Part shown: positions 14,042 to 24,000 of the stretch, one piece after another
How positions within the stretch are numbered: the stretch's first letter is position 1
How the letters are laid out: each line of letters starts with the position of its first letter
DNA from: UBA9845 sp051889975
Lineage (GTDB): Bacteria > Bacillota > Clostridia > Christensenellales > UBA1242
Direction: 5' to 3'
NCBI GenBank assembly: GCA_051889975.1
Contig: JBJFDJ010000032.1
Coordinates: 1-29,592 of the forward strand
DNA length: 29,592 nucleotides
Notes under the pieces: model-generated
Told to the model about the DNA's origin: nothing
Databases searched by the model: none
The model's input: only the letters and a program-made list of their open reading frames with translations
Made by a program: the position numbers and the translations under genes

Positions 14042-16126
14042 ATGCCAAGAGATTATTCTTTAAAAGATACAAGAAATATTGGTATCATGGCACATATTGA
14101 TGCTGGTAAAACAACAACAACCGAAAGAATTCTTTACTACACAGGTATAAATCACAAGATTGGTGAAGTTCACGATGGTGGCGCAACCATGGACTGGATG
14201 GTTCAAGAACAAGAACGTGGTATCACAATCACCAGTGCGTGCACAACTTGTACATGGAAAGGCAAAAAGATAAACATCATTGATACTCCGGGACACGTTG
14301 ACTTTACTGCCGAAGTAGAAAGAAGTTTAAAAGTTCTTGATGGTGCCGTTGCAGTTTTTGCTGGTCGTGAAGGTGTTCAACCTCAATCAGAAACAGTTTG
14401 GCGTCAAGCAAGCAAATACAAAGTTCCTCGCATAGCATTCATTAACAAAATGGATAGAGACGATGCAAACTTTTTGCGTTGCGTTGAAGGCATGAAAACA
14501 AGACTTCATGCAAACCCACTTCCAATTCAACTTCCAATAGGTTCTGCTGACACATTTAAAGGTATTATTGACCTTGTTACAATGAAAGCAGAAATCTATC
14601 ACGATGATGACGGCAAAAAATTTGATATCGTTGACATTCCAGCAGAATATGTTGAACAAGCAAACGAATACAGAGCAAAGATGATAGAAGAAATTGCTTC
14701 TACAGACGATGCTCTTATGGAAAAATTCTTTAATGGTGAAGAATTTACAGTTGAAGAAATCAAATCTGCAATAAGAAAAGCAACACTTGAAATGAAGGTT
14801 AACCCAGTTTGCTGTGGTTCTGCTTTCAAAAACAAAGGTGTTCAAGCATTACTTGATGCAATTGTTGATTATCTTCCAAGCCCAGTTGACATTGATGATG
14901 TCAATGGAACAAACCCAAAAACAAAAGAAGAAGAAACTCGCCAAACATCAGACGAAGCACCATTTGCTGGTATGGCGTTTAAAATTATGGACGACAAGTT
15001 TGTTGGCAGTTTGACATTCTTCCGTGTTTACAGCGGTGTTTTAAAATCAGGCACATATGTTCTTAACAGCCGAACAGGCAAAAAGGAACGCATTGGCCGT
15101 ATCGTTCGTATGCACGCAAACAACAGAACTGATGTTGATGAAATCTACGCAGGTGACATTGCTGCTCTTGTTGGTTTAAAAGATACAATCACTGGTGACA
15201 CACTTTGCGATGAAGCACATCCAATTGCACTCAGTGGTATTGACTTTGCAAACCCAGTTATTGAGCAATCAATCGAGCCAAAAACAAAAGCAGACCAAGA
15301 AAAAATGGTTCTTGCACTCATAAAACTTACAAAAGAAGACCCTACATTTAAAACTTACACAGATAAAGACAGTGGTCAAACAATCATCGCAGGTGTTGGT
15401 GAACTTCACCTTGATGTTATGGTTGACAGATTAAGAAGAGAATTTGGTGTTGAATGCAACATTGGTAGACCACAAGTTGCTTACAAAGAAACAATCCGTG
15501 ACACAGTTACCGTTCAAGGCAAATACATTCGTCAAAGTGGTGGTAAAGGTCAATATGGTGATTGCGTTGTAACATTCTCACCACTTGAACCAACACAAGG
15601 ATACATCTTTGAAAACGCAGTTGTTGGTGGTGCTATTCCAAAAGAATACATCCCTGCAATTGACGATGGTATTCAAGAAGCCGCTCAAAATGGTATTTTG
15701 GCTGGATATCAAATGGTTGACTTTAAAGCAACAGTTATTGATGGAAGTTACCACGATGTCGACTCATCAGAAATGGCATTCCACATTGCAGGTTCACTTG
15801 CATTTAAAGAAGGTGCAAAAAAAGCTCATCCTGTTCTTTTGGAACCAGTTATGAAAGTTGACGTTGAAGTTCCAGATGAATATCTTGGTGATGTTATGGG
15901 AGGTTTGACATCTCGTCGTGGCATTTTGCAAGGTATGGAAAACAATATGGGTGTTCAATCAATCACTGCGCAAGTTCCACTTGCAGAAATGTTTGGTTAT
16001 GTAACTGCACTTCGTAGCGCATCACAAGGCCGTGGAACATTTACAATGGAATTTGACCACTATGCCGAAGTTCCAAAATCAATTGCCGACACAATTATTG
16101 GCGAAAGAGCAAAAAAATCAGAATAA
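14042..16126 (+). CDS. fusA: Elongation factor G
   Basis: The protein has 694 residues, the usual bacterial length. EF-G is the GTPase that drives translocation of tRNA and mRNA on the ribosome. G1 is AHIDAGKTTT (17-26), G2 RGITIT (about 59-64), G3 DTPGHVDF, G4 NKMDRD and G5 SAFKN; domains II-V follow, including the domain IV block GGKGQYGDCVV and the domain V segment GGLTSRRGILQGME. AAGGAG (14029-14034) precedes the ATG. It is separated from rpsG by 350 bases holding two foldback repeats and two hairpins, unlike the short spacer usual in this operon, so its expression may be uncoupled from rpsL-rpsG. Confidence 0.98.
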   Translation: MPRDYSLKDTRNIGIMAHIDAGKTTTTERILYYTGINHKIGEVHDGGATMDWMVQEQERGITITSACTTCTWKGKKINIIDTPGHVDFTAEVERSLKVLDGAVAVFAGREGVQPQSETVWRQASKYKVPRIAFINKMDRDDANFLRCVEGMKTRLHANPLPIQLPIGSADTFKGIIDLVTMKAEIYHDDDGKKFDIVDIPAEYVEQANEYRAKMIEEIASTDDALMEKFFNGEEFTVEEIKSAIRKATLEMKVNPVCCGSAFKNKGVQALLDAIVDYLPSPVDIDDVNGTNPKTKEEETRQTSDEAPFAGMAFKIMDDKFVGSLTFFRVYSGVLKSGTYVLNSRTGKKERIGRIVRMHANNRTDVDEIYAGDIAALVGLKDTITGDTLCDEAHPIALSGIDFANPVIEQSIEPKTKADQEKMVLALIKLTKEDPTFKTYTDKDSGQTIIAGVGELHLDVMVDRLRREFGVECNIGRPQVAYKETIRDTVTVQGKYIRQSGGKGQYGDCVVTFSPLEPTQGYIFENAVVGGAIPKEYIPAIDDGIQEAAQNGILAGYQMVDFKATVIDGSYHDVDSSEMAFHIAGSLAFKEGAKKAHPVLLEPVMKVDVEVPDEYLGDVMGGLTSRRGILQGMENNMGVQSITAQVPLAEMFGYVTALRSASQGRGTFTMEFDHYAEVPKSIADTIIGERAKKSE

Positions 16127-16169
16127 TTTGTAGTTTTTTAACTGTAAAATAAAAACTAAATAAAAACAA

Positions 16170-16198
16170 TTGCAAAAAAAAATATTTTGCGTTATAAT
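16170..16198 (+). promoter_or_regulatory. tuf promoter
   Basis: TTGCAA (16170-16175), a 17-base spacer, then a perfect TATAAT (16193-16198). A separate strong promoter for tuf within the str cluster is common in bacteria and fits the high demand for EF-Tu. Confidence 0.8.
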
Positions 16199-16234
16199 TA
16201 ACGCGTAATATAAATAAATTTAAGGAGAATAGAA

Positions 16235-17437
16235 ATGGCAAAAGCTAAATTTGTTAGAACAAAACCACACATCAACATTGGTACAATCGGCCACGTTGAC
16301 CATGGTAAAACAACTTTAACAGCTGCAATCACATGTGTTTTGGCTGCTAAAGGTGAAGCACAGGCTATGAGATATGATGAAATCGACAAAGCCCCAGAAG
16401 AAAAAGCTAGAGGTATTACAATCAATACTTCACACGTTGAATATGAAACAGAAAAGAGACACTATGCACACGTTGACTGCCCAGGACACGCTGACTATGT
16501 TAAAAACATGATCACTGGTGCTGCTCAAATGGACGGCGCTATCCTTGTAGTTGCTGCAACAGACGGTGTTATGCCTCAAACAAGAGAACACATCCTTCTT
16601 GCTCGTCAAGTTGGTGTTCCTTACATCGTTGTATTTATGAACAAATGCGACCAAGTAGATGACGAAGAACTTCTTGACCTCGTTGAAATGGACGTAAGAG
16701 ACCTTCTTACAAAATATGGTTTCCCAGGTGATGACACTCCAGTTGTTCGTGGTTCAGCTCTTAAAGCACTTGAAGCTGCTCAAGCTGGCAATGCAGACAG
16801 CCCAGACTGTGCTTGCATTTACAAATTGATGGAAGAAATTGATGCTTACATCCCAGATCCAAAGAGAGACATTGATGACCCATTCCTTATGCCAATTGAA
16901 GACATCTTCACAATCACAGGTCGTGGAACAGTTGTTACTGGCCGTGTTGAAAGAGGTGTTGTAAAAGTTAACGATACAGTTGAAATCGTTGGTATGGGCG
17001 CACACAAAACAACAGTTGTTACTGGTGTTGAAATGTTCCGTAAACAACTTGACCAAGCACAAGCAGGTGACAACGTTGGTTTGCTTCTTCGTGGTATTGA
17101 CAGAAGTGACGTTGAAAGAGGACAAGTTCTTGCTGTTCCTGGCACAATCAAGCCACACACAGAATTCACTGCTCAAGTTTACGTATTAAAGAAAGAAGAA
17201 GGCGGACGCCACACTCCATTCTTTAATGGATACAGACCACAATTCTACTTCCGCACAACAGACGTTACAGGTTCAATCGAACTCCCAGCTGGCACAGAAA
17301 TGGTTATGCCTGGTGATAACGTTGAAATGGATATCAAACTTATCACAGAAGTTGCTATGGAAGAAGGTATGAGATTTGCTATCCGTGAAGGTGGCAGAAC
17401 TGTTGGTTCAGGCGTTATTACAAAAATCACAAAATAG
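16235..17437 (+). CDS. tuf: Elongation factor Tu
   Basis: The protein has 400 residues, the typical length. EF-Tu is the GTPase that delivers aminoacyl-tRNA to the ribosomal A site. G1 is GHVDHGKT (19-26), G2 RGITINTSHVEYETEKRHYAH (59-79), G3 DCPGHADYVKNM (81-92) with catalytic H85, G4 NKCD (136-139) and G5 SALKAL. Domain II/III motifs GRVERG, PGTIKPH and GGRTVGSGVITKI are present. AAGGAG (16222-16227) precedes the ATG. It has its own promoter and a strong terminator, so it can be transcribed alone as well as by read-through from fusA. Confidence 0.99.
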   Translation: MAKAKFVRTKPHINIGTIGHVDHGKTTLTAAITCVLAAKGEAQAMRYDEIDKAPEEKARGITINTSHVEYETEKRHYAHVDCPGHADYVKNMITGAAQMDGAILVVAATDGVMPQTREHILLARQVGVPYIVVFMNKCDQVDDEELLDLVEMDVRDLLTKYGFPGDDTPVVRGSALKALEAAQAGNADSPDCACIYKLMEEIDAYIPDPKRDIDDPFLMPIEDIFTITGRGTVVTGRVERGVVKVNDTVEIVGMGAHKTTVVTGVEMFRKQLDQAQAGDNVGLLLRGIDRSDVERGQVLAVPGTIKPHTEFTAQVYVLKKEEGGRHTPFFNGYRPQFYFRTTDVTGSIELPAGTEMVMPGDNVEMDIKLITEVAMEEGMRFAIREGGRTVGSGVITKITK

Positions 17438-17443
17438 TAACAT

Positions 17444-17474
17444 AAAAAATTGTAGTTTATTGCTACAATTTTTT
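17444..17474 (+). terminator. Terminator after tuf
   Basis: AAAAAATTGTAG (17444-17455) and CTACAATTTTTT (17463-17474) form a perfect 12-bp stem with a seven-base loop and a T run. It closes the str-tuf unit. Confidence 0.92.
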
Positions 17475-17673
17475 TATGCTCTTTATACTTTTATATTTTA
17501 CTTTAAACTAAATTTATGAATATTAATAAAAAAAATAGAAGCAAAACTGCAAATAAGATAATAATAGTTGTTTAATTTTAATGACTATAAAAAGCTGAAA
17601 CAATATAATTAAAAATTAAATTAAATTTAAACAATCTTGTTAAAAAATTATTATAAGATAAATAAAATATTTT

Positions 17674-17688
17674 TGTGATTTATTCACA
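17674..17688. promoter_or_regulatory. Candidate dyad operator upstream of addB
   Basis: TGTGA (17674-17678) and TCACA (17684-17688) are inverted repeats around TTTAT. This resembles a CRP/FNR-family half-site pair but with a five-base rather than six-base spacer, and lies about 58 bases before the addB -35. The rest of 17475-17745 is AT-rich with no gene that I can see. Confidence 0.3.
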
Positions 17689-17745
17689 TCAAAAAAATAG
17701 CAAAAAAAATTAGCAAATTTTAGTTTTGCAAAAGAAAAAATAAAT

Positions 17746-17774
17746 TTTACAAATGTTATATAAAATGTTATGAT
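17746..17774 (+). promoter_or_regulatory. addBA promoter abutting the addB start codon
   Basis: TTTACA (17746-17751), a 17-base spacer, then TGt-TATGAT with TATGAT at 17769-17774. The -10 ends six bases before the ATG at 17781, so the predicted first transcribed base is the start codon itself. No Shine-Dalgarno sequence lies between. Confidence 0.65.
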
Positions 17775-17780
17775 TATATT

Positions 17781-20700
17781 ATGAAAAAAGAAGTCGATTT
17801 TGTCGTATCAAATACATATATGTCTAGTTTTTATGCAGTTTTAGATAAAATTGCTGACATAATAAACAAAGACAAATTTCAAAATATCATTTTAGTTGTG
17901 CCAGATAAATTTAGTATGAACGCCGAACAACTTGTTTTTGAATATTTAAATACAAGCAGTTTGTTTAATGTTTGGACGACAACGCTGTCACGCCTAGAAA
18001 AAAAAGTTTTGCTAGGCTATGAAAATGGCTTAAATGTGTTAACAAAACAAAGTGGAACTCTTTTGGTTGGCAAAATTGTTTTGCAAAATGCAGATAAACT
18101 TTTAACCTACAAAAAAGTTTGCAATCAATTTGCGTTTGCTGAAAATATGTTTAACACTATAAACTTGTTAAAAAGCAGTGGCATAACGCCAGATGAACTT
18201 TTGTTAAACATAGACAATTCAAATTTTGGAAACAAAATTAAAGACATCTACACAATTTATAACGAATATGAAAAGGCGCTTGGCAAAGATAATTTAGATA
18301 CTGTCACCAGATATGAACTATTTGATAAAGTATCAAAAAACAATGAATACATAAAAAAGAGTGATGTGTTTTTTGCAATGTTTGATAGTTTTACCAATGC
18401 ACAAATTTCTCTTTTAACAAATCTAAGCCAAACAGCAAAAAGTTTAACTGTTGGTTGTTGTTACAATGTTTTGCAAGGCAACAAAAACATTTATGACAAT
18501 GTTGTTTTTCAACGACTCAACAATGCGTTTGAAAATTGTGGAATAAAAACAAAAATAAGTTTTAAAAATGCCAAATTAAACCCTTTGCAAAACTTTTTGC
18601 TAAACAATCTTTATAATTTTGACAACAAATTGACTTTTGAAACAAACAAAGTTAAAGTCATTGAATGTGAAAGCATTGAACAAGAATTAAGATATGTTGC
18701 AAGCAAGATTAAGTATTTGGCACTGGAAAAAAATTATAAATTTGATGACATAAATGTTGCAATAAACGGCATTGAAGACTATAGTCTTTTGGTGCAACAA
18801 ATTTTTGCCGAGTATGACATACCATATTTTTTAGACATAACAAAAACTCTTAATGACCATTATTTTATTAAGACTATTGCTTTGATATTTGACTTTATAA
18901 CCGACAAAAATTTAACTGTAGACGCAGTCTCAATAAGCCAAAGTCCTTTGTTTGATATTGATGCTCAAAATCAAGCAACTTTTGAAAATTTTTGCTATAA
19001 ATACAATGTGATTGGTGACGAATTTTATAGACCATTTAATTTTGAAAACTCAAATGAATGCGCTGTTGCCGAAGAGACAAGAAAACAAATTTTTGACAAC
19101 ATTCTTAAATTAAAAAACAATTTAGAAAACTCTAAAAATTTTGCTGAAATTATAGATAATTTAATTTGCTATTTGCAAGATATACAAGCAAAAGAAACAA
19201 TTGAGAATTATTCTCAACAACAAGACAATGTTGAGTGTGCTATTGACAATCAAGTGTATGATAAATTTTTAAATTTGTTAAGCGAAGCAGAGAGTGTGTT
19301 TGCAAATGATAAAGTTGATGTTAGGTTTGCAATTGAAACCTTAAAAAGTGGGTTTAATTCGGTTAAATTATCGTCCATTCCAATCAACTGCAACTCAGTT
19401 TTTGTTGGCGACTGTTCAAAAAGCACTTTTATTACAAAAAAGGCATTGTTTATTGTGGGTGCAACGCAAAGCCGTATGCCAATAGCAAGTGTTGATGCTG
19501 GAACAATCACAGATGATGAAATTCAAAATTTTAAATCAAAAAACAAAATCACGCCAAGCATAAAAGAAATAAACAAAAGGGAAAAATTTAAGTTGTTTAA
19601 TCTGCTGTTAAATTTCACTGATATGCTTGAACTAACATATAGTTTGTTAATTAAGGGACAAGTGCAATTTGCAAGTGATTTTGCAAACAAACTTTGCGAT
19701 ATATTAACATTTGATGGCAAAAAGTTGCCAATAGACAGCTACAATCAAATTCCTCTTTTAATTTTTGACGATGAGCAAGATAGTTTGCTCCCAGAGTATT
19801 ATGTTGGCACTGTGCAAAATGCAACAAGAATTGCAAAAAGTCAAAAGCAAGAAAATCAAACAATAAAATATATGTTGTGCCAAAATATGCAACAAACTTT
19901 AAAGGAACAAGAAAAACTTTATTTAAAGGACGAAAAAAGGTTTGTGCTTAAAAATGCAAAAGAAGTTTTGTTCCCAAACGGTTTAACAAAAGTTAGCCAG
20001 ATAGAAAGTTATTTTAATTGCCCATTCAAGCAATTTGTTGATTATGGCATAAGACCTCAAATTCATCAAAAGTTTGAGTTAAAGGCAGTTGATGTTGGCA
20101 ACATACTTCACAAAATTGCACAATTATTTATTGATGATTGCATAAAAAACGATTTTAAAAACATTGACGCAAAAAATCTGGCAACAAAGTATTTTGACAA
20201 AGTTATCAACAGCAATGATTACAAAAATTTAAAAGAAAAAAAATACGAACTCAACAGTTTAAAACAAGAGGCAGTTAGATTTTGCTGTGCAATAAAATAT
20301 CAAATTGATAGCAGTGATTACAGACCAAAAAAATCAGAATTTAAATTTGAAAATTATAACTTGCCAAGTGGACTTACCTTAAAAGGTTTTGTTGACAGGC
20401 TTGATATTTGTGACGCCAACAACACCTTTAAAATTGTCGATTACAAAACAGGAAATGAGGAGTTTAGTTATCAAAATGCATATTACGGCTTAAAAATTCA
20501 ACTTGTCACCTATTTAAAAGTTTTGCAAGATATTTTGGCAAAAAGGCCAGCAGGTGCAATGTATATGCCCGTAAAAAACAAATTTTCAGACAAAGAAACG
20601 ACCGAATACAATGCCTATAAATTAAGTGGAGTGTTGTTAAATGACCAAGATGTTATTTTTAGAACAGACAAGCATTTGGTTGAACAAAACAGCAGTGATA

Positions 20701-21011
20701 TCATAAATGTGGCATTTACAAAAGAGCGCGACATAAACAAAAATTCGTTAAAACTTTTGCTATCTAATCAAGAAATGCAAGAATTAATTGATTATTGTTA
20801 CAACATTTTAAATGGTGCAGTTGATGAAATGTTAAACGGCTACATTTTGCCAAAACCATACAAAGAAGGAATGAAAAACAGTTGCGAATATTGTGACTAT
20901 AAATCCTTGTGCCAATATGATATAATGCAAAATGGATGCAGAGTTTTAAACGAAAAAAAGGATAAATTAAGTTTTATAAAGGATAAAAATGGAGAACAAA
21001 GTTGTAAATAA
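17781..21011 (+). CDS. addB: ATP-dependent helicase/nuclease subunit B (AddB)
   Basis: The protein has 1076 residues, slightly shorter than B. subtilis AddB (about 1166). AddAB processes double-strand DNA ends to Chi-like sites for RecA loading. The C-terminal RecB-type nuclease is intact: GFVDRLD (D872), VDYKTG (D887, K889) and the downstream Y-x-G-x-x-x-Q helix. The four iron-sulfur cysteines that clamp the nuclease are C747, C1035, C1038 and C1044, with the family C-x2-C-x5-C spacing. The N-terminal Walker A is lost: where B. subtilis has GRSGSGKT, this protein has SNTYMSSF (about residues 10-17), so it probably does not bind ATP there. The ATG directly follows a promoter with no ribosome binding site, suggesting leaderless translation. 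It overlaps addA by 23 bases. Confidence 0.93.
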   Translation: MKKEVDFVVSNTYMSSFYAVLDKIADIINKDKFQNIILVVPDKFSMNAEQLVFEYLNTSSLFNVWTTTLSRLEKKVLLGYENGLNVLTKQSGTLLVGKIVLQNADKLLTYKKVCNQFAFAENMFNTINLLKSSGITPDELLLNIDNSNFGNKIKDIYTIYNEYEKALGKDNLDTVTRYELFDKVSKNNEYIKKSDVFFAMFDSFTNAQISLLTNLSQTAKSLTVGCCYNVLQGNKNIYDNVVFQRLNNAFENCGIKTKISFKNAKLNPLQNFLLNNLYNFDNKLTFETNKVKVIECESIEQELRYVASKIKYLALEKNYKFDDINVAINGIEDYSLLVQQIFAEYDIPYFLDITKTLNDHYFIKTIALIFDFITDKNLTVDAVSISQSPLFDIDAQNQATFENFCYKYNVIGDEFYRPFNFENSNECAVAEETRKQIFDNILKLKNNLENSKNFAEIIDNLICYLQDIQAKETIENYSQQQDNVECAIDNQVYDKFLNLLSEAESVFANDKVDVRFAIETLKSGFNSVKLSSIPINCNSVFVGDCSKSTFITKKALFIVGATQSRMPIASVDAGTITDDEIQNFKSKNKITPSIKEINKREKFKLFNLLLNFTDMLELTYSLLIKGQVQFASDFANKLCDILTFDGKKLPIDSYNQIPLLIFDDEQDSLLPEYYVGTVQNATRIAKSQKQENQTIKYMLCQNMQQTLKEQEKLYLKDEKRFVLKNAKEVLFPNGLTKVSQIESYFNCPFKQFVDYGIRPQIHQKFELKAVDVGNILHKIAQLFIDDCIKNDFKNIDAKNLATKYFDKVINSNDYKNLKEKKYELNSLKQEAVRFCCAIKYQIDSSDYRPKKSEFKFENYNLPSGLTLKGFVDRLDICDANNTFKIVDYKTGNEEFSYQNAYYGLKIQLVTYLKVLQDILAKRPAGAMYMPVKNKFSDKETTEYNAYKLSGVLLNDQDVIFRTDKHLVEQNSSDIINVAFTKERDINKNSLKLLLSNQEMQELIDYCYNILNGAVDEMLNGYILPKPYKEGMKNSCEYCDYKSLCQYDIMQNGCRVLNEKKDKLSFIKDKNGEQSCK

Positions 21012-24000
21012 ATACCAAGATTTAACAGACGAACAACAACAAGTAATAAATCACAAAAGTGGTAACTTGCTTGTTTCTGCTTCGGCTGGCAGTGGAAAAA
21101 CAAAAGTTTTAATCAGCAAAATTGTTGACATTGTTTTAAACAAATTTGCCACATTAAAACAACTTTTAGTTGTCACTTTTACAAATGACGCCAGTGCCGA
21201 AATGAAGATTAGGCTTGCCAGCGAACTGCAAAGTTCAAATGACGCTTTTTTGCTTGAGCAACTTGACGACCTAACAAATTGTGATATTTTAACTTTTGAT
21301 AAATTTTGCATAAAGGTTGTTAGGGAGTTTGGCTATCACATAGGGGTTTCAAACAATTTTAATGTTGCCGATGACAGTTTGTCAAAATTTTTGCAAAGCA
21401 AAGCACTTGACAACATATTTTTGCGTTTAAACAAAAATTTAGATGAAAAATACAACGATTTGCTAGAGCAATTTTTTGGTAGCAGAAATTTTAGCACATT
21501 AAAAAATGGCATTATTAGAGTTTTTAATTTTTTACGAAGCAAATCTATAGACAACAATTATTACAAAAACCTGTTAAATGATATGTATTCTCATAGCTTA
21601 AACAAAAGCGAAGCAATAAAATACATAAATAACTACATTGTTTTAAAACGAGATGTCTTTGATAAAACCTTAAACAACTTGCTTGTTAAAGCAGGGCAAA
21701 TCCAATCAGATTATTTGCAAGAAATTATAACTGATTGGCTACAAAAAGTTGAAGTGTTAAATGATGATTTTGAAAACAATTATTATTATCTTTGCAATGG
21801 CTTAAATTTTAAAAAGATGACAAAGCGAAACTTAACTGCTGATGAAACAGATTTAAAAGCAGAGTTATCAATAGCAAAAGACAAATTTACGTTGGCATTA
21901 AATAATTTTGTTGACAACAAAAAGATATCAATAGAAGATTTAAAAAATGACATTGATTTTTCAAGACAAAATATTGACAAATTATATGATTTGGTGCAAG
22001 AATTTGAAGTTGAATATGCAAATTTAAAAAAGAGATATCAAGTTTTGGACTTTGCAGATTTGGAGATTTATGCTGGCAAGTTGCTACAAAACCAAGACAT
22101 AAAAACAGCCTTGCAAAACAGATACAAATACATTTTTATTGACGAATATCAAGACACCAACGAAATTCAAGACGACATCATCAAAAATATTTCAACGGGC
22201 GAAAATCTTTTGATGGTGGGTGACGTGAAACAAAGCATATATCGTTTTAGGCAGGCAGAGCCAAAGATATTTTTAAACAAATACAATTTATACAAAGATT
22301 TTCAAAACACAAACAGCATTGTTGAGTTAAACAAAAATTTTAGAAGCGAAAGTGATGTTTTAAATTTTGCCAATTTTGTTTTTGATGGCATAATGCAAAA
22401 AGACAACTCTGGCATAGACTACAAAAACACATCTCGGCTTGAATTTGGTGGCAACATGCAAAAGTCTAGCAATGGTGAGCAGATAAAAATAATTGCAGTT
22501 AACAAAAAAACGTCAAAAGACGAAAGTGAAGATTTGCAAAATGAAACCTTTAAATATTATTCGGTTAAAGATGCAGAACTATCATTTGGGGAATTTGTAA
22601 AAATTCAAAAAGAAGCAAAAATAGTTGCAAATGAAATATTGTCGCTTATTGGCAAAACATATTATGATGCCAAGACAAAATCTCACAAAAAAATTGACTT
22701 TAAGGACATTGCAATTTTATCACGCAAAAAGAGTGGTGTGATGCTGTTAATGAGAGATGTTCTTAAAAAATCAGGCATACCTGTAAACTGCACATACACT
22801 GATAAATTATACAAGAGTTATGACATTCAATTAATTATCAACATTTTAAGATTGATTGAAAACTGTCAAAATGACACTGCATTAATTTCAACGCTTGCCT
22901 TAAAATCAAACAATTTAAGTTTTGATGAACTTGCAAAAATAAGAGCAAAGTTTAAAGAAGAAAAGTTTTTTTATCAGGCTGTTGACAGATATGCAAGTGA
23001 AATTTGTGATGAAACAAGCAAAAAAATACAAAGTTGTTTTAAAAAGATAAATGAATATAGGGTGCTTAGCAAAAGCAAAAATTTGCAAGAATTAATATTG
23101 CATATAATAGGCAATGAAAATTTGGAGCAATACTTCATTGTCAACAATCAAGGCGAAGAGTTTAACACGCATGTTTCACTTTTGCTAAACAACATTGAAA
23201 GCATAAAAAATTATAGTTTGAGCGAATTTATCAACTACATAAACACTTTTGCCGAAAACATTAGTTTTGATGTGAGCATAAATGACAGTTCAAATTCAGT
23301 TAAAATAAGCACCATACACGCAAGCAAGGGGCTAGAGTTCCCCGTAGTGTTTTTGGTGGATACGGGTAGCAGTTTTAGCAATCAAAGTGTGCGAGAAAAT
23401 ATTTTGATAGAAAACGATTTTGGCATTTCAACAAAATCTTATGATTTATCAAAGCGCTTAGCATACAATTCGCCAATAAATTTGGCATTTAAGAAAAAAA
23501 TTACTGATGAAGAACGCAAAGAAGAAATGCGCCTTTTGTATGTTGCGTTGACAAGACCAAAAAACTACTTAACCATTGTTGGCACAACTGATTTAGAGAA
23601 TATTGATGAACTAAAAAGTTCTTTAGATGTTTTGGAAACCGATAGTTATCTAAAATGGATTTTGGGTTTGTTTGGCAAAAATGAAGTTGAAACTTTGCTT
23701 CATAACAATGGCATTGTAAAAGATTGTTGCAAAGCGATGGTTGATTGTGTTAAATATGATTTTGATGACATAGATTTAACCGATGTGCAAGAAAATGAAT
23801 TTAATTTTTGTGGCAACACATTTAGCAACAAGTTCTCGCAAATTATAAATAATAAATTTAAAAAGAGCAACCTTGTCAAAAAAGTTTCTGTCTCTCAAAT
23901 AATGGAGCAAGAAGACCATTATAACATAAGCGATTTAACATCAAAAACCAGTGACAAGTTGCAAGAAGATGACTTTTTGTTAATTGGGACAGCGTCTCAC

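Noticed and set aside
16132..16157. AGTTTTT/AAAAACT dyad between fusA and tuf as a terminator
   Set aside because: All-AT stem core, 12-base loop and no following T run; likely chance in AT-rich DNA.
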